A stretch of 25,908 nucleotides of DNA from Anoxypelagibacter sp902613655 (lineage in GTDB: Bacteria; Pseudomonadota; Alphaproteobacteria; Pelagibacterales; Pelagibacteraceae), in NCBI GenBank assembly GCA_902613655.1, contig CACMHR010000009.1:1-25908 (forward strand), in the 5' to 3' direction. The position numbers were made by a program, and so were the translations under genes. The notes below the pieces were generated by a model. It was given only the letters and a program-made list of their open reading frames with translations, was not told the DNA's origin and ran no database searches. Positions 14,995 to 23,187 of the stretch are shown piece after piece; positions within the stretch are counted from its first letter, which is position 1, and each line of letters opens with the position of its first letter.

Positions 14995-16575
14995 ATGGTA
15001 GAAAATAAACAAAAGATTTTTTTTTATTCTCTAATTATTTTTTCTGTTTATTCTGCTGTTTTACTTGGTCAAACCTGGGACGAAGGTCATTTAATAAGCC
15101 AAGGCAAGATAACAATAAATTATTTATTTTCATTAGGAAGAATAGACGAGGATATTTTTAGAAGAGAATATCACTCACCAATTTATTATTCACTTAAATA
15201 TCTTTTTTTACAAATATTTCCAATCAAATATCAAATTGAAGCAAATCATATAATTAATTTAATTTTTTCATTTGGTGTAATTTTGGGTATAAAAAAATTA
15301 TGTAAAATTTTTTTTAACGATAAAGTTGGTAAAATTACTTTTTTAATTCTTTTTCTTTTTCCAGCATTTCATGGCCATATGGCTTTTAATAGCAAAGATA
15401 CAATTATAGCTTTCTGTCATGTTTGGATTTTTTATTATTTAATTAAATATATTCAAAATCAGTCTAAATCTAAAAGTGTAAAATATTTTTATAATATTGG
15501 TATTTTGTCAGCTCTTGGAACTGGTATAAATTTATTTTTCTTTGGTTCATTAATCCCGGTATTTTTATTTACTATCTATGAAGTATTTATAGGAAAAAAA
15601 ATATTAGATAAAAGATTTAAATTAAAAAGTTTTTTTTTAGATATCCTAAAAAGTTTTTTTATTTTTTATTTTTTATTGATCATATTTTGGATAGACACTC
15701 ATCCAAATATCTTCATATTACCGTTTAAACTTTTTTACGAATGGTCTTTTACTGATTTATGGAGAGGTTATCCATTTATGTTACTAAATGGAGAATATTT
15801 TATTTACAAAGATATACCTAAATCATATTTAATTATAAATTTTCTATTTAAATCACCTGAATATTTTTTAGTATCTTATTTAATTTTTTTTATAATATTT
15901 TTTTTATTTAAAAGTTTTTTCTTAAATAAATTTAATTTTTTTAATTACAAAATAACTCTAATAATTAGCATGGTTCTTTTTCCATTTTTACTTTTGTATT
16001 TTACTCCATTTTCTATTTACGATGGTTTTAGACATGTTCTATGGATGTTGCCTTATAGTTGTATTATTCCAGCATTAGCAATTTTTTATATAATTGAAAA
16101 CATCAAAACAATTTTTGCTAAAGTCTTTGGGTTTTTACAAACAATTCTATTTTTTCTTTTTTTACATAATTTTATTTTACTTACTCCATATCATTATACA
16201 TATTTGAATATATTAAATGGCAAAAATGAAAATCATTATAAAAAATTTGAAAATGATTATTGGGGCTCATCAATTAAAGAGCTAATTTTAAATACCAATA
16301 TAAATAAAAAGTCTAGAGTAATCTTTTCAAGTTGTGGTATTGCTGAGGATGTAGCTAAATATTATTTAAAAAAAGCAGGATTTTCAAATTTTAGTTTTAA
16401 AAGTTTAGAAAAGTCTGACTTTATTATAATGACAAATAGATCAACAAACAAAATAGAAAATATTTATTCTTCAGAAAATGTTACAAATTGTTTTGATAAA
16501 TTTATAGGCAAAGATGTTTCCGTAGTTAAAAGAAATGGTGTGATCTTGTCGGTAATTAGAAAAATAAATTTATAA
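14995..16575 (+). CDS. GT39-like polytopic membrane glycosyltransferase
   Basis: This 526-aa protein has about ten or more membrane helices and resembles GT-C glycosyltransferases that take sugars from a polyprenyl phosphate donor on the periplasmic side. The first periplasmic loop holds TWDEGHL (about 27-33), where GT39/PMT-type enzymes carry the catalytic Asp, and REYHSPIYY follows. FHGHMAFNSKDTIIAF (about 123-138) and IYDGFRHVLWMLPY (about 341-354) match conserved blocks of this bacterial family. The last about 110 residues form a soluble tail. The stop shares one base with the FkbM gene start (TAATG). The GT2 enzyme encoded at 12681-13385 could provide its donor; the acceptor is unknown. 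Confidence 0.7.
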   Translation: MVENKQKIFFYSLIIFSVYSAVLLGQTWDEGHLISQGKITINYLFSLGRIDEDIFRREYHSPIYYSLKYLFLQIFPIKYQIEANHIINLIFSFGVILGIKKLCKIFFNDKVGKITFLILFLFPAFHGHMAFNSKDTIIAFCHVWIFYYLIKYIQNQSKSKSVKYFYNIGILSALGTGINLFFFGSLIPVFLFTIYEVFIGKKILDKRFKLKSFFLDILKSFFIFYFLLIIFWIDTHPNIFILPFKLFYEWSFTDLWRGYPFMLLNGEYFIYKDIPKSYLIINFLFKSPEYFLVSYLIFFIIFFLFKSFFLNKFNFFNYKITLIISMVLFPFLLLYFTPFSIYDGFRHVLWMLPYSCIIPALAIFYIIENIKTIFAKVFGFLQTILFFLFLHNFILLTPYHYTYLNILNGKNENHYKKFENDYWGSSIKELILNTNINKKSRVIFSSCGIAEDVAKYYLKKAGFSNFSFKSLEKSDFIIMTNRSTNKIENIYSSENVTNCFDKFIGKDVSVVKRNGVILSVIRKINL

Positions 16576-17345
16576 TGAAACGTTCAAAAACAAACTCGGG
16601 ATTTCTAAGCATTCTTGAAAAAATAGTAAGAAGCCATCCATTAATATACTTCATTACGAGATATTTTATTAGATATACAAATATTTTTGAGCAAGATGCA
16701 AACGGGGTGTCTTATATTAAAATGTCTGAAAAGGTAAATATTATTGATGTGGGTGCAAGTGATGGCATAGCATCAAAATTTTTTAGTAGGAAGTTGAATG
16801 TAAATAAAATAATTTGTTACGAACCATACATTCCATATGTAAAAATACTCAAAAAACTAAATATTAAAAATATTAAAGTTAAACCATATGGAATAGATAA
16901 ATTTAATAAGTATTATGATATTTATTTTCCAAGGTATAAATTTTTTTCCAAAAATTTAGATTTAATTACATATACGTTTTATAATAAAAAAAAATTAATT
17001 GAACAAATAGATCTAGATTTTTTATTTAAGACCAATATCGAAATTATAAAACAAAAAATTTATCTCAAAAAAATAGGAAAAATAAAAACAAAAATTGATT
17101 TAATAAAAATCGACGTTAATGGACACGAACTTTCAGTTGTTAAAGGACTTAATCAGATAATTAAAAAGGACAGACCAGCACTAATAATAGAGACTGGTGA
17201 TGATATAACAAGTATTGAAAAATATTTAAAAAAGTATGGTTTTAATAAATATTTCTTCTCTAATAAAAAACATAAATTTTTTAAAATAAAAAACTATTAT
17301 CCGTTGAACACTTATTTTCTTCAAAAAAAACATTTAAGTATTTAA
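16575..17345 (+). CDS. FkbM-family methyltransferase
   Basis: This 256-aa class I SAM-dependent methyltransferase has the FkbM pattern, whose members O-methylate hydroxyls of sugars or polyketides. The SAM site is IIDVGASDGIASKFF at about 55-69, followed by an acidic YEP segment, and the IDLIKIDVNGHELSVVKG block at about 174-191 is the family hallmark (Asn replaces the usual Glu in DVEG). RPALIIE closes the core. It overlaps the upstream membrane protein gene by one base and has no Shine-Dalgarno site. It is followed 64 nt later by tRNA-Thr. A capping methylation of a surface glycan is a reasonable guess. Confidence 0.82.
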   Translation: MKRSKTNSGFLSILEKIVRSHPLIYFITRYFIRYTNIFEQDANGVSYIKMSEKVNIIDVGASDGIASKFFSRKLNVNKIICYEPYIPYVKILKKLNIKNIKVKPYGIDKFNKYYDIYFPRYKFFSKNLDLITYTFYNKKKLIEQIDLDFLFKTNIEIIKQKIYLKKIGKIKTKIDLIKIDVNGHELSVVKGLNQIIKKDRPALIIETGDDITSIEKYLKKYGFNKYFFSNKKHKFFKIKNYYPLNTYFLQKKHLSI

Positions 17346-17409
17346 AGGTTATATTTTATAAGTCTAAATTTGTTGATTTATTTTTTTTTTCAGGTTAAGA
17401 AACTACAAA

Positions 17410-17485
17410 GCCCTCATAGCTCAATTGGTAGAGCAACTGATTTGTAATCAGTAGGTTCGCGGTTCGAGTCCGTGTGAGGGCACCA
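17410..17485 (+). tRNA. tRNA-Thr(UGU)
   Basis: This 76-nt cloverleaf has acceptor strands GCCCTCA/TGAGGGC, an anticodon stem CTGAT/ATCAG around loop TTGTAA-type with anticodon TGT, the T loop TTCGAGT and an encoded CCA. It is embedded in the glycan gene series. The next coding sequence begins 3 nt after the CCA. I saw no partial copy of this tRNA in the window. Confidence 0.96.
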
Positions 17486-17488
17486 TAA

Positions 17489-18805
17489 ATGAATATAAAT
17501 ATAAAAAATTATTTAATTATTTCCCTCTCAACATTAATATATTTTTCATTTTTTTTAGGATTTTATTTTGGAGAAAACTCCATTGGATCAGGTGGATATA
17601 AAGGTGACTTAACCTGGATGTTAAAAAATTTAGAAATTTTTCAAACAAATACTTTCTTTGATGCAATTCATCACCCAGAATTTTTTGGAAATAGAACACC
17701 ACTAATATACATTTTGCATGCATATTTAAATCCTTTTGTTTCAAATGTAGATACTTACAGGCTTAGTGTTTTTGTATTATCTCTTGCTTCACCAATTATT
17801 TTATATATTTGTTTAGTTCAAAAGTTCACAAATACAAACAAAAAAATTTTATTTTTTATTTCATCATTTATTTTGCTAAGTCCTTTTTACAGAACAAGCG
17901 CTTATTGGGGTCTGGAAGTAAATTATGCAATTACAACAATGCTTTTGAGTATTTATTTTTTAAATATTCTGCAGAAAAAAAAAAATATAAATAATCTTAG
18001 TTCATATGTTTTAATTTCGCTGTTAACTTTTACAAGTTCTCTATGTATTTATTTTGATCAAAAATTTTTAATAATTCCGTTGTTAATATTTATTTATATT
18101 TTGAAGTCAGAAATTAAATTAAAATTTAAGGTTTATTCAATTATTAATTATAGTATTTTTTCGGTACCATTTTTTTATTTGATTTTTCTTTGGAAAGGAA
18201 TAGTTCCACCATCAACACAATATGCCAATCCAAATACAATCACTTCTGTATCAAGATTAAATCAATTGTGGTTTGAACATTTGGGATATGCAACAACTAT
18301 GATTGCATTTTATTTTTTACCTTTAGTTTTTTTTAAAAAAGATAATTTTTTAATATTGGCAAGAAACTTTTTTTTAGAAAAGAAAAATTATTTATTTTTA
18401 ATTCCGTTCCTTATCTACATTATTTATTTCACTTATTATGTTGATTTTTATGGTTTAACTAAAGGAAATTATTTAATGGGATTAGGTTTTATACATAAAA
18501 TTTCTTTAATTCTTTTTGAAGATGTTTTATTACAAGAAATTTTTACTTGTTTTTCATTTTTATCATCTTCGATAATTATATTGCTATTTCTAGATAAGAA
18601 CTTAAATAATTTTTTAATATTATTTTATTTTTATTTTTTATCTCTTATTCTTTGGCCCTTAATGCAAGAATACTTTGATCCAATTATATTTTTATTTGCG
18701 TTAACTATTTTTTCTTCAAAATTAATTATTAGTTATAAAAATTCGACATTTGTTTTTTTATATTTGAGTATTTTTTTAATTTGCGCTAACGTCTATTACT
18801 ATTAA
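17489..18805 (+). CDS. Polytopic membrane protein, possibly GT-C glycosyltransferase
   Basis: This 438-aa protein has about ten hydrophobic segments. The first helix (about 7-28) starts almost at the N-terminus, and the following loop (about 29-70) has GGYKGDLTWMLKN and HHPEFFGNRTPLIY. An acidic residue followed by a His/Pro pair in the first periplasmic loop is the layout of GT-C transferases, but I cannot name a family. The start ATG is 3 nt downstream of tRNA-Thr, so any ribosome-binding sequence would lie inside the tRNA; mature tRNA processing would leave a nearly leaderless mRNA. The next methyltransferase gene starts 14 nt after the stop. Confidence 0.65.
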   Translation: MNINIKNYLIISLSTLIYFSFFLGFYFGENSIGSGGYKGDLTWMLKNLEIFQTNTFFDAIHHPEFFGNRTPLIYILHAYLNPFVSNVDTYRLSVFVLSLASPIILYICLVQKFTNTNKKILFFISSFILLSPFYRTSAYWGLEVNYAITTMLLSIYFLNILQKKKNINNLSSYVLISLLTFTSSLCIYFDQKFLIIPLLIFIYILKSEIKLKFKVYSIINYSIFSVPFFYLIFLWKGIVPPSTQYANPNTITSVSRLNQLWFEHLGYATTMIAFYFLPLVFFKKDNFLILARNFFLEKKNYLFLIPFLIYIIYFTYYVDFYGLTKGNYLMGLGFIHKISLILFEDVLLQEIFTCFSFLSSSIIILLFLDKNLNNFLILFYFYFLSLILWPLMQEYFDPIIFLFALTIFSSKLIISYKNSTFVFLYLSIFLICANVYYY

Positions 18806-18819
18806 TCATTTATTAAAAT

Positions 18820-19614
18820 ATGATATTTCCAAAAGAATTTTACCCTAAAAGAATCAAAGATTGTAGTATTCACAAATCAAGAAATAAATTTAAAAATAAA
18901 AAAAATAAAAATACTATTTATTTATTAGAACAACGATTTTTTTGGATGAAGGAATATTTAAAAAGTCAGAAAATAATAATTGAGCTTGGATGTGGAAACG
19001 GCGCAAGTAAAGACATATTAAAAAATAAAAACATAATTTTAACTGATATACAGAAATACCCATGGATTTCAAAAAAAATAGATATGACCAAATTAAATTT
19101 AGGAAAAAAATATTTTAAGAAGGTTGATGTTTTTATGATTAATCATGCCCTTCATCATTGTCCTAACCCTTCTAAATCTTTAAAAAAAATGTCTACTTAT
19201 TTAAAAAAAAATGGACTTATATTAATCAATGAACCCGAAACATCTTTTTTCTTAAAGTTATTTCAATATTTATTAGATGATGAGTCATGGTCTTATAAAG
19301 TGAATATATTTAATACAAAAAAAAATATATTTAAGTCTAATTCTCCTTGGGACTCTAACACAGCTGTTGCTCAACTTTTATTCAAAGATGAGAAGAAATT
19401 TAATTTATATTTCCCTAATTATAATATTTTAAAAAATGATTTATCTGAATTCTCAATTTTTCTAAATTCTGGAGGTATTGTTCAAGATACGTTTCATATA
19501 CCAATAAATAAACTAATTTTTAATTTTATGAATATAATTGATAAGTTATTAATTTGGTTAATGCCAAATGTATTTGCTTTAAATAGAAGAGTAGTTTTAA
19601 AAAAAATTAAATAA
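18820..19614 (+). CDS. Class I SAM-dependent methyltransferase (type 11)
   Basis: This 264-aa protein has motif I IIELGCGNGASKDIL at about 47-61, a DVFMINHALHHCPNP segment at about 105-119, and LILINEPE, all typical of Methyltransf_11 enzymes acting on small molecules or sugars. There is no signal peptide. It is the last gene of the plus-strand glycan series and is convergent with rlmB, with a single base between the two stop codons. The substrate cannot be stated. Confidence 0.8.
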   Translation: MIFPKEFYPKRIKDCSIHKSRNKFKNKKNKNTIYLLEQRFFWMKEYLKSQKIIIELGCGNGASKDILKNKNIILTDIQKYPWISKKIDMTKLNLGKKYFKKVDVFMINHALHHCPNPSKSLKKMSTYLKKNGLILINEPETSFFLKLFQYLLDDESWSYKVNIFNTKKNIFKSNSPWDSNTAVAQLLFKDEKKFNLYFPNYNILKNDLSEFSIFLNSGGIVQDTFHIPINKLIFNFMNIIDKLLIWLMPNVFALNRRVVLKKIK

Positions 19615-19615
19615 A

Positions 19616-20368
19616 CTATTTTTTGTAGAATAATTGATTTATATAATGAAAAACTATTGAAGCTGAATTTGATACATTTAAACTTTCAACTTTTTTGTCA
19701 ATATTAATGTAAAATAAAAAATCTGCATTCTTTTTAATTTGAAATTTAAGACCTTCTCCTTCCGATCCAAACAAAAGAACATTTTTACCTTTCCAATCAT
19801 TTTCTGTAAAATTTTTACTACCATCTGTGTCAAAACCACTAATCCAAAAATTTTTTGATTTCAAATATTTAAGAGATGTATTTAAATTTGTTACTTCAAA
19901 TATATTTATGAGCTCTGTACACCCGCTAGCGCTTTTATACATAAGTTTACTTTCTCCCGGAAAAGATCTTTCCTTTACAATAATCCCATCTATTCCAAAT
20001 GATGCCGCACTTCTAATTATAGATCCGATGTTTCTTGGATCTGTAATTCCATCTAAAGCTACAAGATTAATATTATTTTTTTTAAAATTGCGATCTACGA
20101 ATTCTTTAAGATTTAACTTTTCAAGATGTTCAATTTCGGCAACAAAGCCTTGATGCATTATTCCCTCTCTAGCACAGTATTTATCTAATTCTTTTTTTGT
20201 TTTGTAATAAATTTTAATGTTTTTTAATAAATTTTCATTTTGGCTATTTCTATGAATATTTTTTTTTGACTCCTCAGTTAAAAAAACTCTTAAAACTCTC
20301 CTTTTAGGGTTTTTCAATGCTGCAGTGACAGCGTGCCTACCAACAATGTAAAAAGTTGATTTTTTCAT
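19616..20368 (-). CDS. rlmB: 23S rRNA 2'-O-ribose methyltransferase (Gm2251), TrmH/SpoU family
   Basis: This 250-aa SPOUT-fold enzyme methylates the ribose of a conserved guanosine in the 23S rRNA P-loop. The N-terminal substrate-binding domain includes VGRHAVTAALKN and HQGFVAEIE. The SPOUT motifs are all present: motif 1 DGITDPRNIGSIIRSAASFG, motif 2 LLFGSEGEGL, and motif 3 ESLNVSNSASIVFH. Length is normal. The ATG is at 20368. It is convergent with the glycan series and divergent from the tRNA-Tyr operon, and marks the switch from variable to conserved genes. TrmH-family paralogues are the only real alternative. Confidence 0.9.
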   Translation of the reverse strand: MKKSTFYIVGRHAVTAALKNPKRRVLRVFLTEESKKNIHRNSQNENLLKNIKIYYKTKKELDKYCAREGIMHQGFVAEIEHLEKLNLKEFVDRNFKKNNINLVALDGITDPRNIGSIIRSAASFGIDGIIVKERSFPGESKLMYKSASGCTELINIFEVTNLNTSLKYLKSKNFWISGFDTDGSKNFTENDWKGKNVLLFGSEGEGLKFQIKKNADFLFYINIDKKVESLNVSNSASIVFHYINQLFYKK

Positions 20369-20422
20369 GAGTTTTTTATCTTTTATCTAAATAAATAGCA
20401 TATTTAAAAGCAAAATCATTTA

Positions 20423-20451
20423 TTGCATTTATTATGCAAGATGCTTATAAA
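20423..20451 (+). promoter_or_regulatory. Promoter of the tRNA-Tyr/tRNA-Gly/tuf operon
   Basis: TTGCAT (20423-20428), a 17-nt spacer and TATAAA (20446-20451) give a good sigma-70-type promoter with a start near 20458, about 48 nt before tRNA-Tyr. The -35 hexamer is half of an inverted repeat TTGCAT-N5-ATGCAA (20423-20439) that could bind a dimeric regulator. Confidence 0.6.
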
Positions 20452-20505
20452 ACCCTTGTTGTTGAATACTTTTTGAGTTATTGGGTATCCCTTAACAATG
20501 TTTAA

Positions 20506-20591
20506 GGAGGGGTACCAAAGCGGTCAAATGGGGCGGGCTGTAAACCCGTTGACTTCGGTCTTCGAAAGTTCGAATCTTTCCCCCTCCACCA
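20506..20591 (+). tRNA. tRNA-Tyr(GUA)
   Basis: This 86-nt class II tRNA has acceptor strands GGAGGGG/CCCCTCC, anticodon loop CTGTAAA (anticodon GTA), a long variable arm, a T loop TTCGAAT and an encoded CCA. It is the first gene of the tRNA-tuf operon, an arrangement also seen at tufB in enterobacteria. Confidence 0.97.
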
Positions 20592-20637
20592 AACTTAAGA
20601 AGTGTTTTGTAATAGAGGGCGAAAAAGTTTGGATTAT

Positions 20638-20711
20638 GCGGGTGTCGTATAATGGTAATACCTCAGATTTCCAATCTGATGCTAGGAGTTCGATTCTCCT
20701 CATCCGCTCCA
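20638..20711 (+). tRNA. tRNA-Gly(UCC)
   Basis: This 74-nt tRNA has acceptor strands GCGGGTG/CATCCGC with one G-T wobble, anticodon loop TTTCCAA (anticodon TCC), the T loop TTCGATT and an encoded CCA. It lies 46 nt after tRNA-Tyr and 43 nt before tuf. Confidence 0.97.
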
Positions 20712-20754
20712 AATAAATATTAAAAATATTATAAAGAAAAGGAAAAGGAAAAAA

Positions 20755-21948
20755 ATGGCGGACAAAAAAAAATTTGAAAGAAATAAACCTCATTGTAACA
20801 TAGGTACAATTGGGCACGTGGATCATGGAAAAACAACTTTAACAGCAGCAATAACAAAAGTTTTAGCTGAAAAAGGTGGTGCAGAATTTGTAGCATACGA
20901 TCAGATTGATAAAGCTCCAGAGGAAAAAGAGCGTGGTATTACTATTTCAACTGCTCATGTTGAATATGAAACAGATAAAAGGCATTACGCACATGTTGAT
21001 TGTCCTGGTCATGCTGATTATGTAAAAAATATGATTACTGGTGCTGCACAGATGGATGGAGCAATATTAGTTGTAAATGCAGCAGATGGACCAATGCCTC
21101 AAACTAGAGAACATATTCTTCTTGCAAGACAAGTAGGCGTTCCTGCCATTGTTGTTTTCCTAAATAAAATTGATCAAGTTAAAGATAAAGAACTTGTTGA
21201 ATTAGTTGAAACAGAAATTAGAGAACTTTTAACATCTTATAAGTTCCCTGGAGATAAAATTCCAATCATTAAAGGTTCAGCCTTAAACGCAGTTGAAGGA
21301 AAAGATGAAGCGACTGGAAAAAATGCAATCATGGAACTTATGAAGGCAGTTGATGAAACTATACCTCAACCTGCTAGACCAAAAGATAAACCGTTTCTTA
21401 TGCCAGTTGAAGATGTATTCTCTATTTCAGGTAGAGGAACTGTAGCAACCGGTAGAGTAGAACAGGGCGTTGTCAAAACTGGTGAAGAATTAGAAATAGT
21501 CGGAATTAAAGAGACTAAAAAAACAGTTATCACTGGAGTTGAAATGTTTAGAAAAATATTAGACACAGGTGAAGCAGGTGACAACATAGGAGCTTTATTA
21601 AGAGGTGTTGAGAGAACAGACATTGAAAGAGGTCAAGTATTAGCTAAACCTGGTTCAGTGACTCCACATACTGAATTTGAAGCCCAAGCTTATGTATTAA
21701 AAAAAGACGAAGGTGGAAGACATACTCCTTTTTTTACAAAATATAGGCCTCAGTTTTATTTTAGAACTACAGATGTAACTGGAGAAGTCACACTACCATC
21801 TGGAACAGAAATGGTTATGCCTGGTGATGATGCAAAATTTAATGTCAAACTCATCACGCCAATTGCTATGAGTGAAAAACTTAACTTTGCAATTAGAGAA
21901 GGCGGAAAAACAGTTGGAGCTGGAGTGGTTACAAAGATTATTAAGTAA
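20755..21948 (+). CDS. tuf: Elongation factor Tu
   Basis: This 397-aa GTPase delivers aminoacyl-tRNA to the ribosome. The G1 loop is GHVDHGKT (20-27), switch II has DCPGHADYVKNM, and G4 is NKID. The C-terminal barrels are complete and end in GAGVVTKIIK. The Shine-Dalgarno region AAAGGAAAAGG precedes the ATG at 20755; an upstream in-frame extension is not needed. The gene lies between tRNA-Gly and tRNA-Trp and will be cotranscribed with them. Its clear Shine-Dalgarno site contrasts with the glycan and defence genes. Confidence 0.98.
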   Translation: MADKKKFERNKPHCNIGTIGHVDHGKTTLTAAITKVLAEKGGAEFVAYDQIDKAPEEKERGITISTAHVEYETDKRHYAHVDCPGHADYVKNMITGAAQMDGAILVVNAADGPMPQTREHILLARQVGVPAIVVFLNKIDQVKDKELVELVETEIRELLTSYKFPGDKIPIIKGSALNAVEGKDEATGKNAIMELMKAVDETIPQPARPKDKPFLMPVEDVFSISGRGTVATGRVEQGVVKTGEELEIVGIKETKKTVITGVEMFRKILDTGEAGDNIGALLRGVERTDIERGQVLAKPGSVTPHTEFEAQAYVLKKDEGGRHTPFFTKYRPQFYFRTTDVTGEVTLPSGTEMVMPGDDAKFNVKLITPIAMSEKLNFAIREGGKTVGAGVVTKIIK

Positions 21949-21954
21949 GCTACT

Positions 21955-22030
21955 AGGAGCGTAGCTCAATTGGTAGAGCGCCGGTCTCCAAAACCGGAGG
22001 TTGGGGGTTCGATTCCCTCCGCTCCTGCCA
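21955..22030 (+). tRNA. tRNA-Trp(CCA)
   Basis: This 76-nt cloverleaf has acceptor strands AGGAGCG/CGCTCCT, an anticodon arm CGGTCTCCAAAACCG with anticodon CCA, the T loop TTCGATT and an encoded 3' CCA. It lies 6 nt after the tuf stop and 11 nt before secE. Confidence 0.97.
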
Positions 22031-22041
22031 AAAAAAAAATT

Positions 22042-22233
22042 ATGAAAAATCCTTTAAAATTTTTTCAAGAAGTGAAACAAGAGGCTTTCAGAGTGACATG
22101 GCCAACTAAAAAAGACACTGTTACAGGTTCTTTAATGGTTTTTGTACTTGCTAGTTTGGCCGCGGTTTTCTTTTTGTTGCTTGATCAAATATTAAAGTTT
22201 TTTTTAGACTTAATTTTAACTATAAATTTCTAA
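22042..22233 (+). CDS. secE: Preprotein translocase subunit SecE
   Basis: This 63-aa inner-membrane protein is the small subunit of the SecYEG channel. It has the family's amphipathic FQEVKQEAFRVTWPTKKD segment followed by one membrane helix (about 29-58). The frame is open upstream through the tRNA-Trp, but the ATG at 22042, 11 nt after the tRNA CCA, gives the normal short single-helix form. There is no Shine-Dalgarno site; an A-rich tract precedes the start. nusG begins 4 nt after the stop. Confidence 0.93.
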   Translation: MKNPLKFFQEVKQEAFRVTWPTKKDTVTGSLMVFVLASLAAVFFLLLDQILKFFLDLILTINF

Positions 22234-22237
22234 TTTT

Positions 22238-22762
22238 ATGAATTGGTATATCGTACAAGCATATTCTGGATTTGAAAAAAAAGTAGCTGATACTATCAAG
22301 GATGTAATGTCAAAATCTTCACTTGAAACAAGCTTAGGTGAAGTTTTAGTTCCTACACACAAGGTGACAGAGGTTAAAAAAGGCAAAAGAACTCAAAAAC
22401 AAAAGAAATATTTTCCAGGCTATATTCTTGTTAAACTTGATTTAAATAAACAAATTTATCACAAAATAAAAAATATTCAAAAAGTTAGTGGATTTTTAGG
22501 TCCAGAAGGTAAACCGGTACCTGTTTCAGAAAATGAAGTTAAAAAAATTATGAACCAAATTACTGAAACAGAAACGAACCCATCAGCTGGTATAAGTTTT
22601 GAGATTGGTGAAAAAGTTAGAGTCTGTGACGGTCCATTCGCTTCTTTCAGTGGTCTAGTTGAGGAAATTGATGAAGATAAATCTAGATTAAAAGTTTCAG
22701 TATCTATATTTGGTAGACCAACACCAGTAGATTTAGAATATAATCAAGTGGAGAAAAGTTAA
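22238..22762 (+). CDS. nusG: Transcription termination/antitermination factor NusG
   Basis: This 174-aa protein binds RNA polymerase and links it to Rho or the ribosome. The NGN domain begins MNWYIVQAYSGFEKKV, includes KKYFPGYILVKL, and is followed by a KOW motif GEKVRVCDGPFASFSGLVEE. Length is normal. The stop overlaps the rplK ATG by one base (TAATG), consistent with the conserved secE-nusG-rplK-rplA operon. Confidence 0.97.
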   Translation: MNWYIVQAYSGFEKKVADTIKDVMSKSSLETSLGEVLVPTHKVTEVKKGKRTQKQKKYFPGYILVKLDLNKQIYHKIKNIQKVSGFLGPEGKPVPVSENEVKKIMNQITETETNPSAGISFEIGEKVRVCDGPFASFSGLVEEIDEDKSRLKVSVSIFGRPTPVDLEYNQVEKS

Positions 22763-23187
22763 TGGCAAAAGAGATTGCAGGATACGTAAAACTTCAGATA
22801 AAAGGTGGCCAAGCTAATCCAGCTCCACCTGTTGGTCCAGCATTAGGACAAAGAGGGATTAATATAATGGAGTTTTGTAAGTCATTTAATGAAAAAACAA
22901 AATCATTTATGGGCAAACCAGTTCCAGTGGTTATTACAGTTTATAAAGATAAAAAATTTGATTTTATAATAAAGTCTCCTCCAGCTTCTCATTTTATAAG
23001 AGAGGCAGCTAAATTAAAAAGTGGCTCTCAAGAACCAGGAAGAGTAATTGTGGGTTCAATTACATTAAAACAAGCAGAGGCAATAGCAAAAGAAAAAATG
23101 AAAGATTTAAATGCTCATAACTTAGAAGAAGCAACTAAGATTATATGTGGGTCTGCAAGATCAATGGGAATAGAGGTAAAAAAATAA
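22762..23187 (+). CDS. rplK: 50S ribosomal protein L11
   Basis: This 141-aa protein of the ribosomal GTPase-associated centre binds 23S rRNA. It shows the family N-terminus GYVKLQIKGGQANPAPPVGP with ALGQRGINIMEFC, and the C-terminal RNA-binding domain ending in GSARSMGIEVKK. A GGAG Shine-Dalgarno site precedes the ATG, which overlaps the nusG stop by one base. The stop overlaps the rplA start in the same way. Confidence 0.98.
   Translation: MAKEIAGYVKLQIKGGQANPAPPVGPALGQRGINIMEFCKSFNEKTKSFMGKPVPVVITVYKDKKFDFIIKSPPASHFIREAAKLKSGSQEPGRVIVGSITLKQAEAIAKEKMKDLNAHNLEEATKIICGSARSMGIEVKK

Noticed and set aside
17346..17409. Clear promoter for tRNA-Thr
   Set aside because: TTGTTG is present but no acceptable -10 lies at a suitable distance; the tRNA is as likely to be cotranscribed with the FkbM gene.
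20524..20826. 100-codon minus-strand open frame across tRNA-Tyr, tRNA-Gly and the start of tuf
   Set aside because: It is antisense to two well-formed tRNA genes and to EF-Tu; no independent coding signal is visible.
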